Positions 13,167 through 26,038 of a DNA stretch of 64,000 nucleotides are shown here, one piece after another. The notes beneath the pieces are model-generated. The model was not told the DNA's origin and made no database searches. It was given only the letters and a program-made list of their open reading frames with translations. The position numbers and the translations under genes were made by a program. The number at the start of each line of letters is the position of its first letter. Position 1 is the first letter of the stretch. The DNA is from Morinoia aosen (lineage: Eukaryota > Arthropoda > Malacostraca > Amphipoda > Talitridae), in contig CM059558.1 of assembly GCA_030386875.1 (NCBI GenBank), positions 12,037,501 to 12,101,500 of the forward strand, in the 5' to 3' direction.

Positions 13167-14087
13167 AATTCTATTTTATCATGACTGGATAAGAAAACCA
13201 ATTCTATCATATTTTATTGTTGAATTTTTAACCACTCTGATTTTATTCCATATAACTTAACGTCCGACCTTTGTTTCGTATTAATTTACCCAACGGAATT
13301 TAACCTATCCTGCAAAAAATAAAATGCTTTCACCTAAATCAAAACTTAAAATTAACTAAATCCCTTACATGAAGTTCGACTGCAAGTTGCTTCACAATAT
13401 TCTAAACCGAGTCAATAAGAAAGGGAAATTTCAGTATAAAATCCAGAATTACCTCCGGTCGAACATACTTAAAACCCTATAAATATGATTGTCTATTCGA
13501 CCAGAATATATTAAACAATTCCTAGTCCCAAGTTGAATTACATAAGCCTCATTCAAAAATTAAGTTATACTTGCGGGTGAAAAAGAATACATTCTTTAAA
13601 AGCTATTTAAAATTTCACCAAACCCAGACGCACGAAAATTTGGCTTACCATAACCCACAATAATAGCCCCCTCTCAAATCAGAATAGATTACTCACTTTC
13701 GAAGGCGATACTAACCTTTCGTTCTGAAAATTCATTTGAAACCTTCAACAGAAAACGCCAAATATTCACCAACTTCATGACAGATCCAATTACTATCAAT
13801 ACTCTCAAATGAACCTCAAAAATTTAAAATACATTTGTTTCCAGGAATAAATGATGCGAATAAGCTATAAATTAGTATACATCAGATAGAGTCTGAGTTA
13901 TTCATGCAAGGCCCTTGAATGAACTAAACCTGCTCCAATCTAAAACAAAACCACGAGAAATCCTCGATATAATAAAATCATCACTAACTAAAACTACCAT
14001 CGCAATCCGAAATGAAAATGAAAGATAATTCTCGTTTAATAGAAAAACATTGACACCTGTTCATCTCTTTACAGATAATAATTGTGG

Positions 14088-14179
14088 AACGCGCTGTCGC
14101 GCGTTGAATTCAAGGGTTGAGTAAATCGAGCTTGAGTTTTGGGGCCACTCGACGAGCGCTACGCGACTCGCCGAGTGGC
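14088..14179. other. GC-rich double hairpin, unit 3 (compensatory variant)
   Basis: Hairpin 1 (14088-14105) is unchanged. Hairpin 2 (14144-14179) reads GCCACTCG/CGAGTGGC: one G to A change on the left arm is matched by C to T at the paired position on the right arm, so the 8-bp stem stays perfect. A loop A is changed to G. The spacer between the hairpins is more diverged than the stems. Confidence 0.87.
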
Positions 14180-17100
14180 ATAATTGTTGCTTAGATATTA
14201 GTCAAACTCGAGGGACACTGCATTTACTTCGAATCACTTTCAAACTCTGAAAAATGCAATTTCTGTGTCATTTATATGCATTTTTAGCGTATTTACCCCG
14301 TAGAGCTTACTAACGGCCCTAAAAGTATCTGTCGGTATGGTAATCAAATCGGTAACTGCAGCGATTCTCATTTTTAGCGATTTTCCTTCGAAAATAACAT
14401 TTCAATATCCGTGGACTTTTATCGAATTTTTTCATAAATTTTTCAAATGCGTGGTCATTGCACAAGTCAAAATGTCCCATTTGGCCCTAAAAACGGTTCA
14501 AAACACGTTCCAATGACGAAATAACGACCAAAACATTCTTAAAAACTCATTTGTCCATATATTAAAAAATAATGAATAACAAAATTTTTACCACCATAAT
14601 TCAGACCCTGCTTTGGATTCCGCTTCATTTGAGCTCAAAATGAGGTTTCTAGCTTATTTCTAAGTACCCTAAATCGTCAAATTAAACAAGTATGGAATTT
14701 TAGAAAATTACTCATTTTCCCCTAAATATCATTTGGACCGTGCTCCAAATGTCAATATAGACACTACTCATCGATGTCTACATTGTATCAAAATTTCGGA
14801 CTTCTACCTTCCATGCAAAGAAAGATATGCCCAATTCAAATTTCACTCATTTGCCGACCGAGTTGCCCAATGCATCATCGTTGAAAATGGAAAAAATTCA
14901 GTATATATCATCAATACCACTTTCGCGAGACGAAAGAAATGCTATCGCTTCTCTACATCATGACGCAAGTTTCATGCAAATTTCGGCACTGAACTATGTG
15001 AAATGAGTGATTTTTCGAATTTCGAAATATATTCATGTTTTGGGATTTGAACCCGCAACTTGCCAATTTTCATCCCGAAAAACATTACAAAATCCATCGT
15101 CTCATCAAACACAATAGCTTGACCGATGAACTCACCAACAGCAACTACGCTTGAGTGAGTGAAATTCGCCATTTAAGATCATAATTACTCAAAATGAGGC
15201 ATTTCATGAGCGAAAACAATTTTCATGCGTCACCACAACTATTTTCCAATTAGTGACCGAAATAGAAGCCTGAACCAAGTTCGAGTGAGAATTTTCGAAT
15301 TTTCGAGAATATTTCAGTAATAATATTTTAGTTTCCGTAAATAAAATATTTGAGACCCGCAAAACCTCTCAAAAATTCAATCCATATCAGGAACACACAC
15401 TCACAAAATATGAACCCTGAGTGAGCGTCGAAACGGTGTCTACTCATTCACACTCAATTTTCCCTAAAAGCGAAACATGCAACTGATGGGAATATGAGGT
15501 AGTAAATCAACGAGTTCTCATATCTATTCCAGAACCAAATTTGAGTACACAGCTCAAACGTTCCTGACTCAAAAGACCCTCCTATTTCTTCTCTCAATCA
15601 TCAAAATTAATGAGTGAAATATCAACTCACAATACCCTCTATCGTTAACGACAGCGTCAGCATGATGCGCTTTATTACTCAACGCTCGATCATTAATGAG
15701 TTCTTTTTCAACACGAAATTAGAGTATCAATTCATCCACCATGTGCAAGTCAAATTTCTGATTTCCAACAATAAAATAAGCTCTCAAAAACAATTCATCA
15801 ATTTTGAACCACAAGAAGAGCTTAAAACGACATATCTCATCATTTTGATGAGTTAGTGATGCCATTTTTTGAGTGTTATACGTGTTGCAGTCACACTGTA
15901 CCGTGACTAAAATCACTAGGTGGCAACTCTGCAAACCCTCTTATTCTTCAACACTCGCCGCCAGTTTGTTCCTGTTCAAAATGCTAAGTGAGCATAAATG
16001 AGCGTTTTTAAATTTCACTCACTTTCCATATATGAGAGCATCTATTACAAGACTTTGATCATGGTGACACTCGTTGAAACGAACAGCATTAATGCTTAAT
16101 CTAAGGTTGAGACAAATGGCATCGCGCTCCTATAGGACCAGCGTCGCACAAATTAACAGCGAAATCGATGTACGAGAAAAAAATGAGCTCATTTTCTGGT
16201 ATATTTCATTCCATGGATTTCTTTACGTGTCAAAAATGTGATATATTCATCAAAAATTGACGTTTGAGACACCAAAACTTTTCGAGAAAATCGATGTCAA
16301 ATATTGCGTCCACTTGCAGTCATCGGCCCCTTGTCTACAAGTATCTGGACTTGTAAATTCAACGACTCGGAATTATGGATTTGAAAAAAAAATTTTTAAA
16401 CGAGCCGTCGAAGGTGCAAAAACTTTACCCAAGGGTGAATCGGCAATTTGCAACACATTTCATCTCTATAAATTTTTTCGTACGACGTCGATAAACGCCT
16501 CAAAAAAGTAAAAAATGATGCATACTCAAATTGAGTGAAAAATGAGTGCTCATAAATACGTGTTATCGAGTTCCTTTCTAAGAGAACAAATATTTTTAAC
16601 AACTCTAGCAACACTGTCAATGCCTCGAAAAATTGCTGCGAGTCCCTAAATGCATATAAAATGAGAAAAACTTCGAAATCGAAAAAATCATTATCAAGCA
16701 CTCATTTCCTAACAAAACTAGCGAAAACATCAATTTCCTGTCGTTACTTGGACATGAGAGTGGTCGAAAATCCATGAAACGCCTTATTGAGGCCTGAAAT
16801 TGAGATCGAATATTTCACCCCTAAGGACTTAGAAAAATTCACGAGAATTGGGCCGCAATTTAAGTTTTTTGGATTTTACTCAAAAGTTTATTAAGCTACA
16901 ACTTTGAGTGTGGTACCAAACGAAAGGTCTCGCCAAGGCGTATCATTCATGAGAATTTCGGTATCCTGAGGCATAAAACAGGGTGACTTGGGGAAGATGG
17001 AAAGTGCCATTTTACTGTTGAAATCGGAAAATTCAATAAAACGAAAAAAATTTACACGCGATCTTTCCACAAAACTTTCTTCGTATGTAGGACCGCAAAA

Positions 17101-18546
17101 CTCGCAAAAAATGTTAAATAAAGTTTTTCGTGGGTCGCACCCATTTTCCTCAAACATGTTTGGGGCGGTTTTTCGAGGGTTTGGGGGCTGTGTTTGAGAC
17201 ATTTTTTTGAGAAAAGTATGGCTCATGATGAACTGTAAACTTGATAACTTCGAGAAAAAGATTGGTTCTAGATGGTATTAAAGTTTGAAATTTCGACTCG
17301 ATCAAACAACGCCAAAAATGGCGGCCAAAAATGACCTTTGAAAAAACGCGTTTTTTTACCTCAACTTTAAAGTTGCACAAAATCTAAGTAACCCATGATG
17401 GCTCTCTGTAAAACATATTTGAAATACTACAAAGCTTTTCAAACAAGATGTCAACTGCTCAGACTCTCAAGTATCACCAAAACCCCAGGCAAACATGTTT
17501 GGACGACGTCCCAAAATCTGATGAATTTTTAGAAAAAATTCAATTCAAAGTTGCATCGAAACTTGATCGTTTTGAGAACCGCTGATTTTATAGTGAGTAG
17601 AACTTTTGAAAATCTATCACCTATCAAAGTTTGAAATTGCAAACTCACGTAGTTTGTCCAATAAAAAATGTCAAAATTTCGACTGAAATCGAAAAAAAAT
17701 TTTTGGTCAACTTTGAGGAGCTCAAAGGGATACTTTTTATCAACGTATCGCAAAATGGCAACCTCAGCACCTACTCCAACATTTTGTCTACCACATCCTG
17801 TAATTTGAGCCACCTAAGTGCATTCTAAGTATGTTTGGCAGCAGTTTGAAAAATTGCATTTTTTGGCCATTTTTCCCCATTGAACCTTCATTAAATTCAA
17901 AATTTTCGCACGATCGAAACGAAACTTGGCACAGATAATGTCGAGATGGGTGTCTTTCTGCTCACCAAATTTGAGCGCGCTGGGACCAGCCGTTTCCGAG
18001 AATGCGCCCACACCCTACACGTACGCACTACAGTCCTTCTTTACTCGGCGCGGCCACCCAGATTTTTATGAAATTTTTTTTTTTTTTTTTTTTGCGCATT
18101 TTTTTTTTAGTTTTCCTTCGGAACCTCAAAAAGAGGTCCGCCCGCGCAAAAACCAGCACAGACCGGGGGCGGACCACACACACACACACCCACACACACA
18201 AACACCCCATCATCCCAACGCTCACACTCTACACACACTCCCACACACACACACACACATACACACACACATGCAGTGCACACTTGTAAAAATAACCACA
18301 ATTATCCAACACAATCAGATACACCATCGTCTCAAATGACAAATCGATATGTGCAATGTCTTTCACTCTATGTTCTATGTTTAACTTTCAAACACCATCA
18401 TCAATTCATTTTCCGATACCATTAACAAATACCATGTATTAAATTCACCTAACCATATATTTACCGGGCAAAAATCCTTTCACCGACCTCTTTTTATGAA
18501 TAACACATCCTTAACAAATCAATCAGATGGAAACGTCTTATATTAT

Positions 18547-18616
18547 TAACCCAACCTAAACTAATCTAACCCAACGTAGTCTAATCTAACCCAACCTAGT
18601 CTAATCTAAACCAACC
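18547..18616. repeat. CCTAA-rich 20-bp array, unit 4
   Basis: About three 20-bp copies of the same degenerate telomere-like repeat, in the same place within the unit. Confidence 0.83.
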
Positions 18617-19538
18617 AAAGCTATTTTATCATGACTGAATAAGAAAACCTATTCTATCACATTTTATTGTTGAATTTTTGACCACTCCTATTTTATTCCA
18701 TCTAATTTAACGTCCGACCTCTATTTCGTATCAGTTTACCCAATGGAATTTAACCTATCCTGCCAAAAAAGAAATGCTTTCACCTAAATCAAAACTTAAA
18801 ATTACCTAAATCCCTCACATGAAGATCGTCAGCAATTTGCTTCACAATATTCTAAACCGAGTCAAGAAGATAGGGAAATTTCAGTATACAATCCAGAATT
18901 AACCTCCGGTCGAACATACTTATAACCCTACAAATATGATTGTCCATTCGACCAGAATATATTAAACAATTCCTAGTCCCAAGTTGAATTACATAAGCCT
19001 CACTCAAAAATTAAGTTATACTTGCGGGTGAAAAAGAATACATTCTTTAAAAGCTATTTAAAATTTCACCAAACCCAGACGCACGAAAATTTGGCTTACC
19101 ATAACCCACAATAATAGCCCCCTCTCAAATCAGAATAGATTACTCACTTTCGAAGGCGATACTAACCTTTCGTTCTGAAAATTCATTTGAAACCTTCAAC
19201 AGAAAACGCCAAATATTCACCAACTTCATGACAGATCCAATTACTATCAATACTCTCAAATGAACCTCAAAAATTTAAAATATATTTGTTTCCAGGAATA
19301 AATGATGCGAATAAGCTATAAATTAGTATACATCAGATAGAGTCTGAGTTATTCATGCAAGGCCCTTGAATGAACTAAACCTGCTCCAATCTAAAACAAA
19401 ACAACGAGAAATCCTCGATATAATAAAATCATCACTAACTAAAACTACCATCGCAATCCGAAATGAAAATGAAAGATAATTCTCGTTTAATAGAAAAACA
19501 TTGACACCTGTTCATCTCTTTACAGATAATAATTGTGG

Positions 19539-19630
19539 AACGCGCTGTCGCGCGTTGAATTCAAGGGTTGAGTAAATCGAGCTTGAGTTTTGGGGCCACT
19601 CGACGAGCGCTACGCGACTCGCCGAGTGGC
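19539..19630. other. GC-rich double hairpin, unit 4 (compensatory variant)
   Basis: Same paired A-T variant of hairpin 2 (19595-19630) as in unit 3, and an unchanged hairpin 1 (19539-19556). It confirms that the variant marks the second subfamily. Confidence 0.87.
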
Positions 19631-21933
19631 ATAATTGTTGCTTAGATATTAGTCAAACTCGAGGGACACTGCATTTACTTCGAATCCCTTTCAAACTCTG
19701 AAAAATGCAATTTCTGTGTCATTTATATGCATTTTTAGCGTATTTACCCCGTAGAGCTTACTAACGGCCCTAAAAGTATCTGTCGGTATGGTAATCAAAT
19801 CGGTAACTGCAGCGATTCTCATTTTTCAGCGATTTTCCATCGAAAATAACATTTCAATATCCGTGGACTTTTATCGAATTTTTTCATAAATTTTTCAAAT
19901 GCGTGGTCATTGCACAAGTCAAAATGTCCCATTTGGCCCTAAAAACGGTTCAAAACACGTTCCAATGACGAAATAACGACCAAAACATTCTTAAAAACTC
20001 ATTTGTCCATATATTAAAAAATAATGAATAACAAAATTTTTAACACCATAATTCAGACCCTGCTTTGGATTCCGCTTCATTTGAGCCCAAAATGAGGTTT
20101 CTAGCTTATTTCTAAGTACCCTAAATCGTCAAATTAAACAAGTTTGGAATTTTAGAAAATTACTCATTTTCCCCAAAATATCATTTGGACCGTTCTCAAA
20201 ATGTCAATATAGACACTACTCATCGATGTCTACATTGTATCAAAATTTCGGACTTCTACCTTCCATGCAAAGAAAGATATGCCCAATTCAAATTTCACTC
20301 ATTTGCCGACCGAGTTGCCCAATGCATCATCGTTGAAAATGGAAAAAATTCAGTATATATCATCAATACCACTTTCGCGAGACGAAAGAAATGCTATCGC
20401 TTCTCTACATCATGACGCAAGTTTCATTCAAATTTCGGCACTGAACTATGTGAAATGAGTGATTTTTCGAATTTCGAAATATATTCATGTTTTGGGATTT
20501 GAACACGCAACTTGCCAATTTTCATCCCGAAAAACATTACAAAATCCATCGTCTCATCAAACACAATAGCTTGACCGATTTGCAGCGCCCAATGAACTCA
20601 CCAACAGCAACTACGCTTGAGTGAGTGAAATTCGCCATTTAAGATCATAATTACTCAAAATGAGGCATTTCATGAGCGAAAACAATTTTCATGCTTCACC
20701 ACAACTATTTTCCAATTAGTGACCGAAATAGAAGCCTGAACCAAGTTCGAGTGAGAATTTTCGAATTTTCGAAAATATTTCAGTAATAATATTTTAGTTT
20801 CCGTAAATAAAATATTTGAGACCCGCAAAACCTCTCAAAAATTCAATCCATATCAGGAACACACACTCACAAAATATGAACCCTGAGTGAGCGTCGAAAC
20901 GGTGTCTACTCATTCACACTCAATTTTCCCTAAAAGCGAAACATGCAACTGATGGGAATATGAGGTAGTAAATCAACGAGTTCTCATATCTATTCCAGAA
21001 CCAAATTTGAGTACACAGCTCAAACGTTCCTGACTCAAAAGACCCTCCTATTTCTTCTCTCAATCATCAAAATTAATGAGTAAAATATCAACTCACAATA
21101 CCCTCTATCGTTAACGACAGCGTCAGCATGATGCGCTTTATTACTCAACGCTCGATCATTAATGAGTTCTTTTTCAACACGAAATTAGAGTATCAATTCA
21201 TCCACCATGTGCAAGTCAAATTTCTGATTTCCAACAATAAAATAAGCTCTCAAAAACAATTCATCAATTTTGAACCACAAGAAGAGCTTAAAACGACATA
21301 TCGCATCGTTTTGATGAGTTAGTGATGCCATTTTTTGAGTGTTATACGGTTTGCAGTCACACTGTACCGTGACTAAAATCACTAGGTGGCAACTCTGCAA
21401 ACCCTCTTATTCTTCAACACTCGCCGCCAGTTTGTTCCTGTTCAAAATGCTAAGTGAGCATAAATGAGCGTTTTTAAATTTCACTCACTTTCCATATATG
21501 AGAGCATCTATTACAAGACTTTGATCATGGTGACACTCGTTGAAACGAACAGCATTAATGCTTAATCTAAGGTTGAGACAAATGGCATCGCGACTCCTAT
21601 GGGACCAGCGTCGCACAAAATAACAGCGAAATCAATGTACGAGAAAAAAATGAGCTCATTTTCTGGTATATTTCATTCCATGGATTTCTTTACGTGTCAA
21701 AAATGTGATATATTCATCAAAAATTGACGTTTGAGACACCAAAACTTTTCGAGAAAATCGATGTCAAATATTGCGTCCACTTGCAGTCATCGGCCCCTTG
21801 TCTACAAGTATCTGGACTTGTAAATTTAACGACTCGGAATTATGGATTTGAAAAAAAAATTTTTAAACGAGCCGTCGAAGGTGCAAAAACTTTACCCAAG
21901 GGTGAATCGGCAATTTGCAACACATTTCATCTC

Positions 21934-23624
21934 TATAAATTTTTTCGTACGACGTCGATAAACGCCTCAAAAAAGTAAAAAATGATGCATACTCAAATTG
22001 AGTGAAAAATGAGTGCTCATAAATACGTGTTATCGAGTTCCTTTCTAAGAGAACAAATATTTTTAACAACTCTAGCAACACTGTCAATGCCTCGAAAAAT
22101 TGCTGCGAGTCCCTAAATGCATATAAAATGAGAAAAACTTCGAAATCGAAAAAATCATTATCAAGCACTCATTTCCTAACAAAACTAACGAAAACATCAA
22201 TTTCCTGTCGTTACTTGGACATGAGAGTGGTCGAAAATCCATGAAACGCCTTATTGAGGCCTTAAATTGAGATCGAATATTTCACCCCTAAGGACTTAGA
22301 AAAATTCACGAGACTTGGGCCGCAATTTAAGTTTTTTGGATTTTACTCAAAAGTTTATTAAGCTACAACTTTGAGTGTGGTACCAAACGAAAGGTCTCGC
22401 CAAGGCGTATCATTCATGAGAATTTCGATATCCTGAGGCATAAAACAGGGTGACTTGGGGAAGATGGAAAGTGCCATTTTACTGTTGAAATCGGAAAATT
22501 CGATAAAACGAAAAAAATTTACACGCGATCTTTCCACAAAACTTTCTTCGTATGTAGGACCGCAAAACTCGCAAAAAATGTTAAATAAAGTTTTTCGTGG
22601 GTCGCACCCATTTTCCTCAAACATGTTTGGGGCGGTTTTTCGAGGGTTTGGGAGCTGTGTTTGAGACATTTTTTTGAGAAAAGTATGGCTCATGATGAAC
22701 TGTACACCTGATAACTTTGAGAAAAAGTTTGATTCTATGTGGTATTAAACTTTGAAGTCCCCACTCGGTCAAACAACGTCACAAATGGCGGCCAAAAATG
22801 ACTTATGGAAAAACACGTTTTTTTACTTCAACTTTAAAGTTGCACAAATGTTCAACTTTTCAAGGAAACACTCTATAATTTTCGTTTTGAGTACTACAAA
22901 GCTTTTCAAACAAGATGTCAACTGCTCAGACTCTCAAGTATCACCAAAACCCCAGGCAAACATGTTTGGACGACGTCCCAAAATCTGATAAATTTTTAGA
23001 AAAAATTCAATCCAAAGTTGCATCGAAACTTGATCGTTTTGAGAACCGCTGATTTTATAGTGAGTAGAACTTTTGAAAGTCTATCACCTATCAAAGTTTG
23101 AAATTGCAAACTCACGTAGTTTGTCCAATAAAAAATGTCAAAATTTCGACTGAAATCGAAAAAAAATTTTTGGTCAACTTTGAGGAGCTCAAAGGGATAC
23201 TTTTTATCAACGTATCGCAAAATGGCAACCTCAGCACCTACTACAACATTTTGTCTATCACATCCTGTAATTTGGGCCGCCTAGGTGCATTCTAAGTATG
23301 TTTGGCAGCAGTTTGAAAAAGTGCCATTTTTGGCTATTTTTCCCCATTGAACCTTCATTAAATTTGAAATTTTCGCACGATCGAAACGAAACTTGGCACA
23401 GACAATGTCTAGATGGGGGTCTTTCTGCTCACCAAATTTGAGCGCGCTGGGACCAGCCGTTTCCGAGAATGCGCCCACACCCTACACGTACGCACTACAG
23501 TCCTTCTTTACTCGGCGCGGCCACCCAGATTTTTATGAAATTTTTTTTTTTTTTTTTTTTTGCGCATTTTTTTTTTAGTTTTCCTTCGGAACCTCAAAAA
23601 GAGGTCCGCCCGCGCAAAAACCAG
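21934..23624. repeat. 5.5-kb satellite-like tandem unit, truncated copy 5
   Basis: The first 1691 bp of a fifth copy, close to copy 4. Homology stops at 23,624, straight after CAAAAACCAG, where the other copies continue with CACAGACCG. What follows is a BEL/Pao retroelement fragment. The satellite sequence does not resume downstream in the window, so this is the right edge of the array as seen here. Confidence 0.93.
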
Positions 23625-23762
23625 GCTATCCATGCTTCATTTTCCTGCAAAAAATTTGATTCACATGAGAAACGTGTGAAGCAAGCTGGTGAGTTGAAGT
23701 TGTGCACTATCTGTATGAGCAGTAAACATTTGGCTAGCGTGTGTCCTTCCAAAGTTAATTAA
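23625..23762 (+). pseudogene. BEL/Pao gag zinc-knuckle fragment
   Basis: The reading frame that enters from the satellite unit and stops at 23762 encodes a segment typical of the end of BEL/Pao gag. It has a remnant Cys-Lys-Lys-Phe-Asp-Ser-His-Glu region followed by CTICMSSKHLASVC, a CCHC-like knuckle (Cys-x2-Cys-x4-His-x4-Cys). In intact elements this binds genomic RNA. The fragment has no start of its own and no upstream gag; it ends at a stop before the protease, which lies in another frame. Confidence 0.75.
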
Positions 23763-23886
23763 AGGTCTCCTACTTTCGTGTTCCTTGTGTAAGGCTAACA
23801 CGCATGTTAGCCCTTTGTCTCCCAAATTTATAAACTCTTCTGTGTTTAATGCTTCTTCTACTTGACGGTTAAAGGCACGTCTTAAG

Positions 23887-24084
23887 ATGTGCTCTCTGGT
23901 AGCTCTTACCACCAAATATGGTGGTGTTACTAAACTTATCAATTATCTCTTAGATACAGGAAGTCAGACGTCTTTCGTTGACTTGGATACTTTAAGTCAG
24001 GGTTATTCTGTTGTAGATCTGCAAAAGCAAGCTATTAACACTGTGTGTAGGAGCTTCTGTTCCTTTAATAGGAAAGCACTTTAG
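23887..24084 (+). pseudogene. BEL/Pao aspartic protease fragment
   Basis: A 65-codon open stretch encoding LLDTGSQTSFVD, the DTG catalytic triad plus the flanking hydrophobic pattern of a retroelement aspartic protease, which in intact elements cleaves the Gag-Pol precursor. The frame is lost near 24,045-24,050. The natural continuation (GASVPLIGKHFS-like) is in the frame of the downstream RT ORF, so a single indel separates protease from RT. Confidence 0.72.
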
Positions 24085-24136
24085 CATTGAACTCGGTTTT
24101 CCAGACAGTGAGAAGCATGAGCTTGATGTTGTTGCA

Positions 24137-26038
24137 ATGAGGAATTTAAGTCTGCAGATGGGGATGAGAAATTTGAAAGCTAGACTAGAAACTTTAAAGA
24201 GTAAATTACCTATTTCTACTTCTTATCCTGAAATAATTAATGATAGCATCCAAGTTCAAGGGATTTTGGGTGTTGATGCCCTGCAAGCTTTTAAAGTACT
24301 TGAACTTCAGTTTGTAAATAAATATAAAGTTATGCGAGTTTCCCAAGGGTTTCTTCCTTTTGGGGATTTAAAATGTTATAATTCATCTTTAAATTCTCTT
24401 GTTGCTTCTAAACCTGAGAAGCTAGATAATAGTTATAAAACTTCCGTTGAAAGTGCTGTTAATGTTAAACCCTTTAAATCTTCTTTGGCTCATGACGACG
24501 AAACTAAATCAAACGCTGAAAAGAAAGTTCGTAAATGTAAACTAAACGCAAATCGTTACAGTAGTCTTCTGACTAATTTCTTTGGTACCCCAAAAGTGTG
24601 TGTCTCTATATTGGACATTTTTGACGAGTGCGAAGTTCAGACGGGACTTGACCGACTCATGGACTTAGAGTTAATGGGTATTCCTGCTGAAGAGGAGGAA
24701 AATGATCGGGAATTGGAAGGGTTCAAAAAAAGCGTCAAGTACGACAAAGGTAGGTATTCGATCCAGTTACCCTGGAACCGCCAACTTTTGGCTAAAGTAC
24801 CAAATAATTTTGTTTTGGCGAGATATCTTACTCCTAAAGTATCGAATGACAATACCCAAAAGGGAATCGAAAGTGACTATAATGACGTCTTCCTTGAGCA
24901 GCTTAAATTAGGTATTATTGAGCCTATTTCTGTCAAAAGGATTGATGTGCATGCGCACAAATGGATCCCGCATAGGCCTGTAATTCGTACACATGTAGAA
25001 ACCTCCAAAATCCGACCCGTATTTAATTGCTCTTTGAAAGTCGGTAATTTACCCCGTCTGAATGATGCCTCTTATGAAGGTCCTAATCTGTTAAACAATT
25101 TGTTAGGACTTTTGGTCTATTTCCGAGCAAATTCAGTAGTTGTGCTTTCCGATATCTTTAAGGCTTTTTTACAAGTAAAACTTGCTTGTGACTTTGACCG
25201 AAATCAATTTAGCTTTATACTTTATAGAGACAATAAATTTTTATATTATCGATATACTACTCTTTTGTTTGGATTTATTGCTTCGACTTACATTCTTAAT
25301 TATCTGCTCAAATTGCACGCTCAAACGATCACAGATTTGACGATTAGAGACGTTACGGCAAACAAGCTGTACGTCGATAATTTAGTGTTTACTACCGAGA
25401 ACCCCGAGCTAGCGCTTAGAACATTTCGAAGCGCCAATAGTGCATTTGAGGAGAGTGGATTTCCATTACGCAAATGGAAATTCAATGATTCTAATCTTCT
25501 GTCCCAAATCGACCCTGAGCTCTGTAGGGCAGAAATGCACTCTAGAGTGCTGGGTTACGACTATAACACCTCTACTGATCTTCTTCCTCTGTCTGTAAAA
25601 AAGTTGGACTCTTCGTGTAAATCCCGAAGAGAAATTTTGTCTGAAGTAGCTTCTATTTATGACCCTTTGGGGATTTTATTGCCTTTTTCTGTGCGAGGTA
25701 AGCTTATTTTGAGAAAACTAACGCCATTAAGGCTGGGTTGGGATCAGGATGTTCCGGAAGATTTGCGTAAGGAGTGGCAGACCTATTCTCTGGAGTTTTC
25801 GGATTTAAAGGACTTCGAGTTTCCTAGGATGACTTTGGCAGAGTTGAAACTACTCAACTTATTGCATTTTGTGATGCTAGCGCTAACGCCTTTGGTACCT
25901 GTATTTATGGCGTCCAAGAGGAATGCAGCGCATTACTTATCTCTAAAGTTAAAGTTTCGCCTTCTCGTCAGCAAACTCTTCCTTCCCTTGAGCTCTTGGC
26001 AGTGTTTCTCGCCTATCAGTGTCTGGTATCTCTTCTGA
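24137..26038 (+). pseudogene. BEL/Pao reverse transcriptase (633-codon open stretch)
   Basis: Longest ORF in the window. The first ~130 codons hold the protease-RT linker. The RT core follows: RPVIRTHVETSKIRPVFNCS, the LNDASYEGPNLLNNLL segment typical of Pao-type RTs, LSDIFKAFLQVKL (catalytic Asp of block A), LLFGFIAST (block B) and KLYVDNLVF (block C). Family members usually have YVDD in block C; here the second Asp codon reads Asn (GAT AAT), so activity is doubtful even within the open stretch. A frameshift near 25,860 moves the RNase H start (FCDASANAFG) to another frame, so the last ~60 codons are out of frame. Confidence 0.88.

Larger units (their letters stand above)
11014..16466. repeat. 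5.5-kb satellite-like tandem unit, copy 3 (mosaic)
   Basis: Third full copy, 5453 bp. Its left ~1.1-1.3 kb follows copies 1-2: for example the tract at 11,480-11,780 and the text around 11,940-12,060. From about 12,390 onward it follows copy 4: for example 13,560-16,440 against 19,010-21,910. The switch lies between about 12,060 and 12,390. Landmarks: hairpin 12682-12722, CCTAA array 13097-13166, double hairpin 14088-14179. This is the signature of unequal exchange or gene conversion between two subfamilies. Confidence 0.93.
16467..21933. repeat. 5.5-kb satellite-like tandem unit, copy 4
   Basis: Fourth full copy, 5467 bp, defining the second subfamily with truncated copy 5. Its segment at about 16,945-17,120 is unrelated or highly diverged compared with the matching part of copies 1-3. 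Landmarks: hairpin 18135-18175, CA tract 18173-18271, CCTAA array 18547-18616, double hairpin 19539-19630. No credible gene. Confidence 0.94.

Noticed and set aside
1..23624. The 5.5-kb array as an rDNA intergenic spacer or histone cluster
   Set aside because: No rRNA, 5S or histone sequence occurs in any unit.
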